From Planctomycetota bacterium (GTDB taxonomy: Bacteria; Planctomycetota; MHYJ01; JACPRB01), in the NCBI GenBank assembly GCA_016190175.1, contig JACPRC010000046.1, positions 1 to 56,941 on the forward strand: a DNA stretch of 56,941 nucleotides, given 5' to 3'. This document shows positions 1 to 9,372 of this stretch, piece by piece. The position numbers were made by a program, and so were the translations under genes. Position 1 is the first letter of the stretch; every line of letters starts with the position of its first letter. Below the pieces are notes generated by a model. The model did no database searches, was not told the origin of the DNA, and was given only the letters and a program-made list of their open reading frames with translations.

Positions 1-396
1 AGCGGGCTCCTGCACGCCCTGCTGAACGTGCCCGACGAGCGGACGCTCCTGGGTCAACCGTGGGTCGGCGCAAGCTGGGAAGGGTTCGTGATCGAGCAGG
101 CCCTCGGGGCGCTCTCCTCCGTCGAGGCTCGCGTCGAACCGTACTGGTTCCGGACCAGCGATCAGCACGAGATAGATCTGGTCCTCGATTTCGGGCGGGA
201 ACGCTGGGCCATCGAGGTGAAGCTGACCGCGTCGCCCCGCCCCGAGGACATGGACCGGCTGAACCTGGCCGCCGACATGATCGGCGCCTCGCGGCGATTC
301 CTCGTCTCGAAGACGAGTCGGCCGGCCAGCGGCGGCAAGTCCCTCTCCTGCGACCTGGACGGGCTGATCGCGCACCTGCGCCGACCGCCCGGGTAG
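1..396 (+). CDS. DUF4143-type AAA ATPase, C-terminal fragment
   Basis: The frame is already open at base 1, so this is the 3' end of a gene that starts outside the window. The visible peptide begins SGLLHALLN and continues with GASWEGFVIEQ, then a stretch ending IDLVLDFG and WAIEVKLT. This is the typical end of the DUF4143 domain of archaeal-type AAA+ ATPases: a small helical part followed by a degenerate restriction-endonuclease-like D...ExK core (D in EIDLVLD, E and K in IEVKLT). These proteins are cytoplasmic ATPases of poorly defined role, common in accessory regions and beside toxin-antitoxin genes. A GTG at 28 could be mistaken for a start but lies mid-domain. It converges on the PIN toxin gene, with 3 nt between the stop codons. 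Confidence 0.8.
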   Translation, partial: SGLLHALLNVPDERTLLGQPWVGASWEGFVIEQALGALSSVEARVEPYWFRTSDQHEIDLVLDFGRERWAIEVKLTASPRPEDMDRLNLAADMIGASRRFLVSKTSRPASGGKSLSCDLDGLIAHLRRPPG

Positions 397-399
397 TGT

Positions 400-849
400 T
401 CATCCGCCGGGAATCACGACGGCCAGCCGCTCGTGCCGAGCCGCGGCGGCCAGCGCGCGATCGCGGGTGGCCATCGTGATCGGCTGCTTGAGGTCGGTCT
501 TCCAGACCAGCGCGGACGTCAGATGCAGGACGTCGTTGGTCCCAAGATGCTCGTGGCGGGCGAGAAGCCCGAGGTACCGCTCGAACGCGGGACCCGCGAG
601 AAGTCCGTCCACGCTGCGAGCGCTGAGATGCTCACGGTCGCCGCGAAGACGCCGGAGGGCGGCGTCGCAATCGACGCGCGTAATCTTGCCGCGCGCGGCC
701 ATCGAAAACAGGCCGCGGCAGGTCTCAAGGAGGGTCAGCTTTGAAACCAAGTTCACGCGCGATTCCGCGAAGAGCCGCCGGGCCTCGCTCGAAGCGGCCT
801 GCTCGGTGTAGAGTGTCAGAAACGCGCTGGAGTCCCAGTAGAGGATCAC
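400..849 (-). CDS. PIN-domain ribonuclease toxin (VapC-like)
   Basis: A 149-residue PIN-domain protein. It starts VILYWDSSAFL, with the first acidic residue right after the opening strand. Further conserved acids are E in LLETCRG, D in GTNDVLHL and D in ATRDRAL, which together form the metal-binding RNase site. PIN toxins of type II systems cleave tRNA or rRNA and are held inactive by the antitoxin encoded just upstream. I chose the GTG at 849 because it overlaps the antitoxin stop as GTGA, a usual translational coupling; a longer reading upstream would run into the antitoxin gene. Length and motif order fit VapC. The target RNA cannot be read from sequence. Confidence 0.85.
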   Translation of the reverse strand: MILYWDSSAFLTLYTEQAASSEARRLFAESRVNLVSKLTLLETCRGLFSMAARGKITRVDCDAALRRLRGDREHLSARSVDGLLAGPAFERYLGLLARHEHLGTNDVLHLTSALVWKTDLKQPITMATRDRALAAAARHERLAVVIPGG

Positions 850-1148
850 CGGCGCTTCCGCTCCGCGATCCACTCTTCCAGCACCTTCTCCGCACCCTCC
901 GGATCCCGCACGCGGATCCCGGGGTTCAACCCCACGGGGCCGACTCGCTTCGGCAGATCCACCAGCCCCTGCTCCGCCAGGCCGATCATGATCTCTTCGA
1001 TCGAGGGGCGGGATGCCTTCTTCGGCGCGGGCCGGAGTTGGGCCACTCCGCGCCCGCGGCGGGTCACGAGGACGGTCTTGCCGTCCTCGACCAGCCGCAA
1101 GTACCGGTTGAGCCGCGCCTTGAGGTCCTTGACGTTGGCCACGATCAT
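846..1148 (-). CDS. Phd/YefM-type antitoxin
   Basis: A 100-residue protein starting MIVANVKDLKARLNRYLRLV, followed by DGKTVLVTRRGRGVAQL. This is the classic Phd/YefM fold: a short strand, an amphipathic helix and the 'vlVTrrGrpvA.L' strand that dimerises and binds operator DNA. The C-terminal half (IEEIMIGLAEQGL...EKVLEEWIAERKRR) is the charged tail expected to wrap the toxin. It is first in a two-gene operon with the PIN toxin, and the stop overlaps the toxin GTG. A perfect palindrome lies between its promoter and start codon, which fits autoregulation by the complex. Confidence 0.85.
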   Translation of the reverse strand: MIVANVKDLKARLNRYLRLVEDGKTVLVTRRGRGVAQLRPAPKKASRPSIEEIMIGLAEQGLVDLPKRVGPVGLNPGIRVRDPEGAEKVLEEWIAERKRR

Positions 1149-1153
1149 TTCAG

Positions 1154-1205
1154 GTGACCTTGAAGGTCACATGCGATCATACCCCGGACGCGGGCCGGAT
1201 GTCCA
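1154..1205 (-). promoter_or_regulatory. Toxin-antitoxin promoter with palindromic operator
   Basis: Reading on the minus strand: a -35-like TGGACA (1200-1205), an 18-bp spacer and a -10-like TATGAT (1176-1181). These are followed by the perfect palindrome GTGACCTT-c-AAGGTCAC (1154-1170), which covers the expected transcription start. Phd/YefM antitoxins bind such palindromes to repress their own operon. The palindrome is seen directly; its binding role is inferred. Confidence 0.65.
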
Positions 1206-1658
1206 GCCTCACGGCCCCGCCCCCAGATGCGCCATGATCTCCGAGGTGAACGCCTCGGAATCCGGCCAGTCGTCCCGCACGATCTCGTAGACCCACCGGT
1301 CCTCCAGGCGGTCGCAAAGATGAACCACCCGATTCCGGAAGCCGTCACCGGAATCGTCGGCGCGATCGGCGGAATCCTGGGATTGATGATCGGTCTGGAG
1401 AAATCGTTCCGGTTGCGCTTCAAAGCGCAGACGTGCCTGTGCATGCTCCAGACCGAAATCAACACCCGTCCGTCGCATCCGCAAGCCCCGTCGGGCAAGG
1501 TCTGATGCCCGGAAGCAGGACGGGTCTCCTGGCAGGGTCCCCGCCCGATGGATTGTCGTGGGCTCCTGCGGCAGGGGAGGGGTCACGCGAGGAGCAGCAT
1601 CAGCCCAATCGGGAGCTCGACGAGCCCCGCATCGGCGCGGCCCGTCGTACAGGACGCG
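1206..1658. other. Gene-poor stretch, probable gene remnants
   Basis: About 450 bp without a convincing gene. On the minus strand the frame ending at 1209 finishes with a protein-like tail (VVHLCDRLEDRWVYEIV, then DDWPDSEAF) but has no credible start or upstream homology. This suggests the remains of a C-terminus. On the plus strand a 61-codon frame from ATG 1320 would encode a short hydrophobic segment (IVGAIGGILGLMIGL), but it has no ribosome-binding site. I see no RNA gene or repeat here. Confidence 0.4.
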
Positions 1659-1988
1659 TCATCTGCCCACGAACGCGAAGGCCTCACCGCAAGGAGACAG
1701 GACATCCATCGAGGGCGACCCTTCGCGGCTTGGCCCTGGAGAGAGGGGGCGTTCCCCGCGCTCTTCATCAGACATGGGGTCCAGAATTTCCGGAAAAGCA
1801 GGGCCAGAATTACTGGAACTTGCAACGAGGGAGAGCACCCGCGGAGGGAGCTTGCCCTCGATCAACCGGAGGTCGTGGATGGAGAAGGCCGCTCGATCGC
1901 CCCCGTACTTGGCGTGGAAATGGGGCGGACCATGTTCCTTGTAGTACATGGCGATGACGATGCCCAAGAATCGGCTGATCTCCGGCAT
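1659..1988 (-). pseudogene. DUF4160 protein with replaced C-terminus
   Basis: The N-terminal 55 residues are a clear DUF4160 domain: MPEISRFLGIVIAMYYKEHG, then PPHFHAKYGGDRAAFSI, then IEGKLPPRVLSLV. DUF4160 proteins are about 80-90 residues long, usually sit next to a DUF2442 gene, and are treated as toxin-antitoxin-like. In intact members the domain continues with an EWA..H-type helix. Here the sequence changes abruptly after LSLVA (about position 1823) into a low-complexity serine/proline/glutamate tail unlike the family. No DUF2442 partner follows. I read this as a truncated, probably inactive copy. The ATG at 1988 matches the normal family start. Confidence 0.65.
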
Positions 1989-2022
1989 AAGGCGTCTTCC
2001 GCGGATCGCGGACCGACTGAGC

Positions 2023-2052
2023 AGTGTACCATGGACCGCGATGGTACTCCAA
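2023..2052 (-). promoter_or_regulatory. DUF4160 promoter with operator-like inverted repeat
   Basis: On the minus strand TTGGAG (2047-2052), an 18-bp spacer and an extended -10 ending TACACT (2023-2028) precede the DUF4160 start. The spacer is nearly filled by an inverted repeat, GTACCAT-N8-ATGGTAC (2026-2032 and 2041-2047), as in operators that block polymerase between -35 and -10. No protein-binding evidence is available. Confidence 0.4.
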
Positions 2053-2191
2053 TTGAGGTACTCGCGGGCGGGCCCCCGGCGCAGGAGGAAGAGTCGGTGC
2101 TGCGAGTCGGGCCGGTCATCTCCCGATCTCGCGCATGTCCCTATCCCCGTTTCCGCGAGCGACCGCCGCCTCTCGCCTTGTCCCCTTGTCG

Positions 2192-5100
2192 CTACTTCTT
2201 CGTCCTCTCCACCTCCACCCCCGACTGCTTCTTCTGGAGGTTCTGCCCGTACCGGCTCTTGTTCTCGTCCAGCTCCTTGAGCCGGTCGTCGAGGGCGTCC
2301 TTCTCCTTCTTGGCGTCCTCCTGCTTCTGCGGTTCGGGCTTGTAGCCCAGGAGCGCCGTCGTCCCGCGGAAGAACGCGAAATGGTTCTCCTTCTCCGCGA
2401 TCACCATCGCGAAGCCCTTGAGTCCCGCCGCCTCGGCGATCCCCCGCAGGTCCGTCTTCTCGCTCTTGAAGCCCTGGTCGGCCGAGCCGATGAACGTCAC
2501 CTTGACGTTCTCCTCGAACTTCCCGCCCGCGGCGTTGGCGACGTTCACGCGCACCGTGCCGCTCTGCGCCTCCTCCTGGACGGACATCGAGATGTCGCTC
2601 TTGAGGAAGAGGCCCGACGCGAAGAAGTCCCCGGCCTTGACCGAGACGAGATAGGCGCCCACGTCCTTCACGTCGAGCGCGAGCGTGTGCTTCTCCTTGC
2701 GCTTGGCGCCCGTCGCCTGGAGCTTGTACGTCTTCTCGAAGGCGGGGCGGATCCCCGCGATCTCGATCGCCCCGGCGTCTCGCACGCCGCGATACTTGAG
2801 GAAGAGCATCGTCAGGTTCATCCGGTACGCCTTCACGTGCACCTCGGGGACTCCGGAGGCTTCGATCTCGATCTCGTTCGGCTTGTTCGTGGGGACCACC
2901 GTGACCTCGGGGATCGAGATCGCCTCGCGCTCGAGGAAGGCGAGCGCGCGCGCCGCGTCGGAGAACTTGTCCTTCACGGCCTTGTACGCGGCGACGGCCT
3001 TCTCCAGATCGCCCTTGGCGTGGTAGATCTGCGCCTTCATGAGCGTCGCCAGCGCCTTCATCGCCTCGGGTCCCGGGTTCGACTGCTTGCCGTACTCGAA
3101 CGTCTCCATCCGGTCGCACATCGCCAGCGCCTCCGCGTACTTCTTCTGCGCGAAGAGGGCGTACGCCTGGACGTAGTCGAACGAATCGAGGAACCGGCTC
3201 TTCGGGTAGCGTCGCGCGGCCGAGCGGCCCGTCGCCTCGGCCTTTGCGTGGTCCAGGGCCTCGAGGTACGTCGTCCCGAGGACGAGCGACGCCTGGTCGC
3301 ACGCCGCGTCGGCCGGGTAGAGCGCCGGATACTCCTGGAGGATCTCCGCGGCGGCGGTCAGCGTCTCGCGTCGCGTGAGGCGGCGCGGGTCGCGGTCGAC
3401 CTCCTGCATCCCGCGCGCGCGGTCGAGGAGCTGCTGCGCCATCCCGATCCGCATCTCGCGGTTGAGGTCGGTGTCAGGATGCGCCCGCAGGAGTGCCCGC
3501 ATCGTCTCGGCGGCCTGCTTCGTGCGGCCGAGGGCTTCCAGCTCGCCGACGACGTTCGCCTCCTGGAGGAAGTACGCGTCGCAGGTCCCGAGGAACACCT
3601 GCCGCGCGCGGTCGAACTCCTTGAGGGCCGCATACGCGCGGCCCACGGCGAGGATCTTGTCGAAGGGCACGACTTCGGCCGGGAGCTTCTCCTTCAGGAT
3701 CTCGAAGTATCGCACCGTGCCGTCGTTTTCCCCCAGCTCGATGGAGACGTACGCCAGCATCCGGGCGACCTCGATCGCGTAGTTGTCCAGGAGCGTGTGT
3801 CTCTCGAAGAGACGCGCGAGAGGCTCCTTCGCCTTCTTCCAGTCCTTCTTGTCGAAGTACAGCTTCCCGAGCTGATACAGTTCGCCGGGCTGGAGTTCGT
3901 AGCCCTCGCGGTAGTTCTCGCCGGCGCCGAGGACGGTGAAGACCTCGGGAGCGGCGGCGTGGGCGAAGTCGGCGTCCGCGAGCGTGCGGACGTGGACGGG
4001 AGCTCCCCGAAACTCGCCGGGCGCGGCGGCCACGAAGCCGATCGTGACCTTCGCCTTCTGCTCGCCCTTGCCGCGCGCGAGAAGGAGACGGAGCCGGCCG
4101 GGCTCCAGCCGGTACTGCCAGAAGCCCTCGACGGCGACGGACGCCACGTGCAAGCCCGCAGGCAGGGACTCCTCGATCACGACCATGTCCGTCTCGCCGC
4201 CGGTGAAGGTGTACTCGAACACCGCCGCGAACGGGGCGCCCGCCGCGGTCCTCTTCATCGAAGGCGGCATCTTCGACTCGCCGGACGACACGACGAGGCC
4301 GGTCGCCAGCGCCTGTCCCTCCGCCTCGACGGCGGGCCACTGGAACGTGCGCTTGACGGCGGTCTTGACCGCCGGTTCGCGCGCCTCGGACGCGTAGACG
4401 AGGTGCGCCGTCGCGCGGACGCCCGTGAATTCGATCTTCTGCGCGCCCTTGACGAGGAACCCCGCGGGGATGAGACCGGGTTCCGTCGGGCGCCCGTTCA
4501 CCTTGAGGTCCGAAGGTTGCCGGGCCTTGGTGGGCCATTTCACGACGACGAGCGCGTGCATCGCGCGTTCGAACGCGTTGACCGGCGGCCGCTCGCCGAT
4601 GGAGACGCTTCGGGAAGGGTCGATCTCCGCGGCCGCCACCGCCAGGATCGCGCGGATCGCGGACGGGGTGTTGCTCCAATCCGCGACGGAGAGCTTCGCG
4701 GGCTCCTCGCTCTTCACCTTTGCGAAGAGCGTCTTCGCCTCGTCCTTGCGGTCCGCCGCGTGGAGGAGAAGGGCCGTGAGGAGCGCCGCGCGCGGCGAGA
4801 GCGTCTCCGCCGAGCGCGCCAGCCGGTTCACGTACGCGAAGTTCGCGTCGCCGGTCCGGGAAAGCGCGAAGAGGATGAGGGCCTTCTGGTCGTCGGAGGA
4901 CGCCTGGCTGAACATCTGCTTGAGGTACGAGGCGTCGGGTTTGTGCTCGGGGTCGTGGACCGCGAGCGCGAGGTAGCGGATCACCTCCGTCGGGAGGTCG
5001 TACGGCCGGGGGGCATGGAGGAGCCGGAGGGACGCCTCCTTCGCCTCGGGGCTCTTCGCGAGGGCGAGCGCCAGGAGGCGCGCCGCAAGGTCGGCCTCCG

Positions 5101-8100
5101 CCGTGAACGCGTCGCCGCCGCGGGCGAGGAGGAGCAGCTCCTCTTCGGGCGTGCCGGCGACGTCCACGCGCAACTCGACCGGCGTCGCGCCCTCCGGGCC
5201 GATCGAGAACGTCCTTCCGGCCGCGACCGCCGTGCGAAGCGGCGCCACCGGCCGGATCGCGATCTCGCGGACGTACTCCAGGCCGTCGACCTTGACGGAG
5301 AACTTCGCGGCCGCGGGAACGAGGAACTCCGCGACGGAGCGGGCGGGCACGGGACCGAGCTCCGTGGTCACCGCCTTCGCGGACGAGTTCGAGACGAACA
5401 CGGCCGCCATCGCGCGATCGCCCTCGCGGATCGCCTCGGGAGCCCAGATCTCGACGGAGATCGGCGAGCGCGCCTTGAGCTCCTTCGAGGCCGTCGAAAC
5501 CGCGTTCGAGCCGTCCACGACGTACGCGCGGACGGTGTACTGCGCGTTCTCGAGGGGCAGGCGGAACGCGAACGTCGCCTCGCCCTTCGCGTTCGTCGCC
5601 GCCGTGCCCAGGAAGATCGGCCGCGGATGCGCCGTGCCGTGGACGATCAGGCGTTTCCCGCCCATGCGCCGGCCGTACTCGCCCCCTCCGCCGCCCCGGA
5701 ACTGCAGATAGCCTTGCCCATCCTCGTCGGCGTGGTCCTTGTCCGCGGCCTTGCGCTTTTCCCACTGCCGCTCGGCGCGCGGGTCCATGTTCACGCGCGC
5801 GTTGTTGTTGCGGTCCATGTCGTCGAGGCGCGCGAGCGCGTCCTCGAGCTCGCGGCTCACCTGCGTGGTCTGGCCCTGGAACGAAACCGTGTTCGATGCG
5901 TCGGTCACGAAGTAGGGGCCGGGGAGGACCGGATCGATCTGATCGGGATTGATCCAGGTCATGACATGTTCGGCGACCTGGAGCCAGATCTCGCCGGTCC
6001 GACCGGCCTTGACGACGACCTTGACCTCGTCGCCGGGCCTGTACGTCTCCTTGTCGAGCACGATCTCGACATCCGCGGCGCGCTTCATCCGGAAGTCGCG
6101 GACGACGGAATGGAACTTGTTCCCCTGAAGCGCCAGGACGCTGACGCGGAAGTTGCGCAGATACCGGCCGCCGAGGTCCAGGGGGATCGCGTTGCGGCCC
6201 TTCTCGAGAGTGATGCGCTTCGTCCACTCGATCCGCTCGGATTCGACGACGACGTACGCCGGGATGCGGTCGAGCCGCGAATGGGCCGTGACCGCGACCG
6301 GTTCGCCCGCGACGAACTCGTCCTTCTCGGAGAGGATCCGCAGCGTCACGGGGTCCTTGTCGTCGCTCACCGCGACGGCGGTGGAGGTGCGGACGGGCTG
6401 ATGCTGCGAGTCGAATCCCCGCACGAGGACCGTATGGACACCGCCCGCCGTGGGCGTGAAGGAGAACGAGCCGATCCCCTTCGGATCGGTGCCGACCTCG
6501 CCGGAGGCGACGACGATCTTCTCGCCGGCCCCGTTCGTGCGGCGGACCTGCCACTCGAGCTTCTGCGGGACGGGGTTGTTCGCGTGGTCCTTCGTCGCGA
6601 GCTTGATCGTGCGCGGTTCGCCGGCCAGGGCCGGTTCGAGCGGCCGCACGGACGGGTCGAGGTCGATCCGGAACCCGCGCGGGACGAACGCGATCGCGTG
6701 CGCGTCCCGCAGGTCGCCGAACTGCGTCTGGATGAGGCAGCCCGTGCGCTCGAACTGTTCCGTCTCCGCGAGTTTGAGGGCGAAGACGCCGTCGCCGTCC
6801 GTCTTTGCCTCCTTCCAGTCGGGCAGCCCGGAGACGTGATAGCGGAAAGCGCGGTTGCGGATCGGACGCCCCACCGCGTCGCGCAGGGCGACGCCGATCT
6901 CGACATCCTCGCCGAAGAAGTAGGTCCGGTCCTCCATGAGGAAGTCGAATCGCGCCGCCCGGCCGGGCACGTGGCCGACGGCGATCCCCGTCTGGCCGAT
7001 GAGGATCGGGACGGGTTTCGCGATCTCGTGGACGTCGAAGCGGACGTTCGCGAGACCGTCGAAGAGGTCGAGGGTCTCGGTGGCCGTCCCTTGAGCGGAG
7101 AGCTTGAGGGTGCGTTCGAAGAGGACGATCCCGTAGTGGCTCGTCGCCGTGAGGCGGTAGGTCTTGTCCTTCGGCACGATCCAGGCGTTGTCGGCGACGT
7201 CGCGGACGACGATGCGGAGCGTCGCCGCGTCGCGCGGCGCGTAGATGCCGCGATCCGGCAGCAGCAACGCCACCGGCCGCCGCTGGAGCGGGACCTGCAT
7301 GCCGGAGACGTCGAAGTCGCGGAAGGCGAAGTTGCCGAGGACCTCCGCGAGGACGGAGATCCGGGAGGGGCAGATCTCGGGCGGGAAGGCGCGGCCGTCC
7401 TTCACGGGCCGGCCGTCGGCCGAGGCGCCGAACTTGATGGTGTCGAGCCCCTCGTTCCGCTTCATGTCCTGGCCGAGGAGCGTCACTCCCTTGCGGCCCG
7501 CCTTGGCGATGAAGGCGAGATCGGAGACGAGCACGACGGTGACGGACTCCAGGTTCTCCGCCTTCGCCTGGACGATAAAGGCGCCCGCGCCCTTCACGGG
7601 CAGCGCGACGGGCACGCGGTGCTTCTTGAACCGCTTGAAGTCCTTCACCTCGAAGTCCCACTCCTGATCGGGCGCGATGACGGAGACCTCCACGGAGTTG
7701 AGCCCCGCGGTCGAGCCCTTCTTCTCGAAGTAGTCCTTCAGGTCGAGCGTCCAGAGGCGGAGGTGGACCTTGGTGAAGTTGCGGCACGTCATCGTGGCGG
7801 CGGGCGCCTCGTTCGTCGGGAAGACGCGTTCGCTCTCGACGTAGAGGGACTTCCCGCGCAGTTCCTGCACCTTTCCGTGGTGGCCGCCCTTGGTGTACTC
7901 CTGGATCGCGGCGTCGAAGTCGTCGAGCTCCTCGAGGATCTCGCCGGCGGAGAGGCGCGCGCGGTTGCCTTCGCCGGTGTTCGGCCAGCGGGCCGCGACG
8001 CGGCGGAACTGGTCGACCGCGTCCTTGAGCTTCTTCTCCTCGCGGAGCATGTCGCCGAGCGTGAGGGCGATCTGCGCGCCGCGCCCGTCCGTCGGATAGG

Positions 8101-9301
8101 CGGCGACGAACTCGTCGAAGAGCTTCCGGGCGGCGGCGAAGTCCTTGCGGAGGAAGGCGCGCCAGCCCTTCACGAACCGCAGATCGCAGATGCGCTGGCG
8201 CACCTCGCCCCAGCGCGGGCTCTCGGTGAACGTCTTCAGGAACGCGTCGTAGCTCGCGATCGCGTCGTCGATCCGGTCGTCGGCGACCTCCAGCTCCGCG
8301 GCGCGGATCGCGGCGTTCGGGGCGCGCTCGTCCCTGGGGAACTTCGCGGCGACGTCGCGGTAAGCGGCGATCGCGGCGGGCCAGAGGTCCTCGTTCGCGG
8401 AGAGCCGGTCCGCGAGGGTCATCGCGGCCTGGGGAGCGATCTCCGCGGCCGGGTATTTCGCGACGATCTCGCGGAGCGCGGCGAGGCCGCGCGGTCCGGG
8501 CTCGATTGCGGCCGTCTCCCAGAGCGCGGTCGGGGCGTGCGCGCTCTTCGGATGGTCGGCGACCACCGTCGCCCACGCCTTGCGGGCTTCCCACCAGCGT
8601 CCGAGCTGCGCGAGCGCGCGGCCGCGGATGAGGCCGGCCTCGTCGAGCTTCGCGCTCTTGGCGAACTTCTCGAAGAACGCGTCGCACGAGCGCAGGAGCT
8701 GGTTGCGGTCGAAGTTGCCCCTGAACTCGCAGGTGACGATGTCGAAGCGGACGGACTCCTCATCGGCGCCGAGCGATTCGAGCTCGAGGCTCTTGACGAG
8801 GAGCCGCTGCGCGGCCACGTAGTTCGGGACGAAGGAGGGGTCGTCCTTCTCCTTCGGGACGAGGAACTCTCGGGCGGCCTCGACGTAGATCGTCGCGATC
8901 GCCTTGCGCCGCTCGGGGGAGGCGACGGCGCGGACGCGCTCCTCGGCGAGCCGCGCGGCCAGCTCGTGCTCCTTCTTCGCGGCGAGGAGGTCGCCCTTCT
9001 TGAAGTGCGTCTTGTAGACCCAGACCGAGTTCGGGTGCTCGCGGAGGAGGCGGTCGCACGCGGCGATTCCGTCGTCGAACCGGCCCGCGTGCTGGCAGGC
9101 GGTGGCGAGGAGGTAGAGGATGCGGTCGCGCCCCTCCTTGGCGCCGTCGTGCGCCTTCGTGAAGAGCTCGACCGCCTTCTTATAGTCGCGGTCCTTGAGG
9201 GCCTCCTCGGCGTCCTCGAGGGGGTCCGCCCACGGGCGGGCGGCGACGAGGCCGGCGAGGGCGGCGACGGCGACGAAGAGGGCGAGGTGGGTCTTGCGCA
9301 T
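2192..9301 (-). CDS. Secreted alpha-2-macroglobulin (MG2) / TPR giant protein
   Basis: A 2369-residue protein with an N-terminal signal peptide (MRKTHLALFVAVAALAGLVA). The start is fixed by AGGAGG seven bases before ATG 9301. Residues about 25-480 are TPR-like helical repeats (YKKAVELFTKAHDG, FDAAIQEYTKGG). Macroglobulin domains follow, including an MG2-like block near 670-720 (LLLPDRGIYAPRDAATLRIVV), further MG domains at about 790-1110 (YRPGDEVKVVVKAG), a glycine-rich bait-like loop near 1150-1205, and an A2M-type domain near 1215-1320. A helical toroid-like region spans about 1370-1570. A second TPR block lies at about 1800-2115 before a beta-rich end. I find no CxEQ thioester, so covalent protease trapping is not expected. 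An envelope-located protease-inhibitor or scaffold role is inferred. An extended -10 (TGGTAGAAT, 9336-9344) lies upstream. Confidence 0.85.
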   Translation of the reverse strand: MRKTHLALFVAVAALAGLVAARPWADPLEDAEEALKDRDYKKAVELFTKAHDGAKEGRDRILYLLATACQHAGRFDDGIAACDRLLREHPNSVWVYKTHFKKGDLLAAKKEHELAARLAEERVRAVASPERRKAIATIYVEAAREFLVPKEKDDPSFVPNYVAAQRLLVKSLELESLGADEESVRFDIVTCEFRGNFDRNQLLRSCDAFFEKFAKSAKLDEAGLIRGRALAQLGRWWEARKAWATVVADHPKSAHAPTALWETAAIEPGPRGLAALREIVAKYPAAEIAPQAAMTLADRLSANEDLWPAAIAAYRDVAAKFPRDERAPNAAIRAAELEVADDRIDDAIASYDAFLKTFTESPRWGEVRQRICDLRFVKGWRAFLRKDFAAARKLFDEFVAAYPTDGRGAQIALTLGDMLREEKKLKDAVDQFRRVAARWPNTGEGNRARLSAGEILEELDDFDAAIQEYTKGGHHGKVQELRGKSLYVESERVFPTNEAPAATMTCRNFTKVHLRLWTLDLKDYFEKKGSTAGLNSVEVSVIAPDQEWDFEVKDFKRFKKHRVPVALPVKGAGAFIVQAKAENLESVTVVLVSDLAFIAKAGRKGVTLLGQDMKRNEGLDTIKFGASADGRPVKDGRAFPPEICPSRISVLAEVLGNFAFRDFDVSGMQVPLQRRPVALLLPDRGIYAPRDAATLRIVVRDVADNAWIVPKDKTYRLTATSHYGIVLFERTLKLSAQGTATETLDLFDGLANVRFDVHEIAKPVPILIGQTGIAVGHVPGRAARFDFLMEDRTYFFGEDVEIGVALRDAVGRPIRNRAFRYHVSGLPDWKEAKTDGDGVFALKLAETEQFERTGCLIQTQFGDLRDAHAIAFVPRGFRIDLDPSVRPLEPALAGEPRTIKLATKDHANNPVPQKLEWQVRRTNGAGEKIVVASGEVGTDPKGIGSFSFTPTAGGVHTVLVRGFDSQHQPVRTSTAVAVSDDKDPVTLRILSEKDEFVAGEPVAVTAHSRLDRIPAYVVVESERIEWTKRITLEKGRNAIPLDLGGRYLRNFRVSVLALQGNKFHSVVRDFRMKRAADVEIVLDKETYRPGDEVKVVVKAGRTGEIWLQVAEHVMTWINPDQIDPVLPGPYFVTDASNTVSFQGQTTQVSRELEDALARLDDMDRNNNARVNMDPRAERQWEKRKAADKDHADEDGQGYLQFRGGGGGEYGRRMGGKRLIVHGTAHPRPIFLGTAATNAKGEATFAFRLPLENAQYTVRAYVVDGSNAVSTASKELKARSPISVEIWAPEAIREGDRAMAAVFVSNSSAKAVTTELGPVPARSVAEFLVPAAAKFSVKVDGLEYVREIAIRPVAPLRTAVAAGRTFSIGPEGATPVELRVDVAGTPEEELLLLARGGDAFTAEADLAARLLALALAKSPEAKEASLRLLHAPRPYDLPTEVIRYLALAVHDPEHKPDASYLKQMFSQASSDDQKALILFALSRTGDANFAYVNRLARSAETLSPRAALLTALLLHAADRKDEAKTLFAKVKSEEPAKLSVADWSNTPSAIRAILAVAAAEIDPSRSVSIGERPPVNAFERAMHALVVVKWPTKARQPSDLKVNGRPTEPGLIPAGFLVKGAQKIEFTGVRATAHLVYASEAREPAVKTAVKRTFQWPAVEAEGQALATGLVVSSGESKMPPSMKRTAAGAPFAAVFEYTFTGGETDMVVIEESLPAGLHVASVAVEGFWQYRLEPGRLRLLLARGKGEQKAKVTIGFVAAAPGEFRGAPVHVRTLADADFAHAAAPEVFTVLGAGENYREGYELQPGELYQLGKLYFDKKDWKKAKEPLARLFERHTLLDNYAIEVARMLAYVSIELGENDGTVRYFEILKEKLPAEVVPFDKILAVGRAYAALKEFDRARQVFLGTCDAYFLQEANVVGELEALGRTKQAAETMRALLRAHPDTDLNREMRIGMAQQLLDRARGMQEVDRDPRRLTRRETLTAAAEILQEYPALYPADAACDQASLVLGTTYLEALDHAKAEATGRSAARRYPKSRFLDSFDYVQAYALFAQKKYAEALAMCDRMETFEYGKQSNPGPEAMKALATLMKAQIYHAKGDLEKAVAAYKAVKDKFSDAARALAFLEREAISIPEVTVVPTNKPNEIEIEASGVPEVHVKAYRMNLTMLFLKYRGVRDAGAIEIAGIRPAFEKTYKLQATGAKRKEKHTLALDVKDVGAYLVSVKAGDFFASGLFLKSDISMSVQEEAQSGTVRVNVANAAGGKFEENVKVTFIGSADQGFKSEKTDLRGIAEAAGLKGFAMVIAEKENHFAFFRGTTALLGYKPEPQKQEDAKKEKDALDDRLKELDENKSRYGQNLQKKQSGVEVERTKK

Positions 9302-9372
9302 GCGATCCTCCTGAGGATGGCTTCCGAAGCGGTGGATTCTACCAGTTTGGACGCTCGCCGAGGTGTCGAGGT

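Noticed and set aside
1209-1586. A protein ending in a plausible tail (RWVYEIVRDDWPDSE)
   Set aside because: The upstream part is compositionally random and has no start signal. At most it is a gene remnant.
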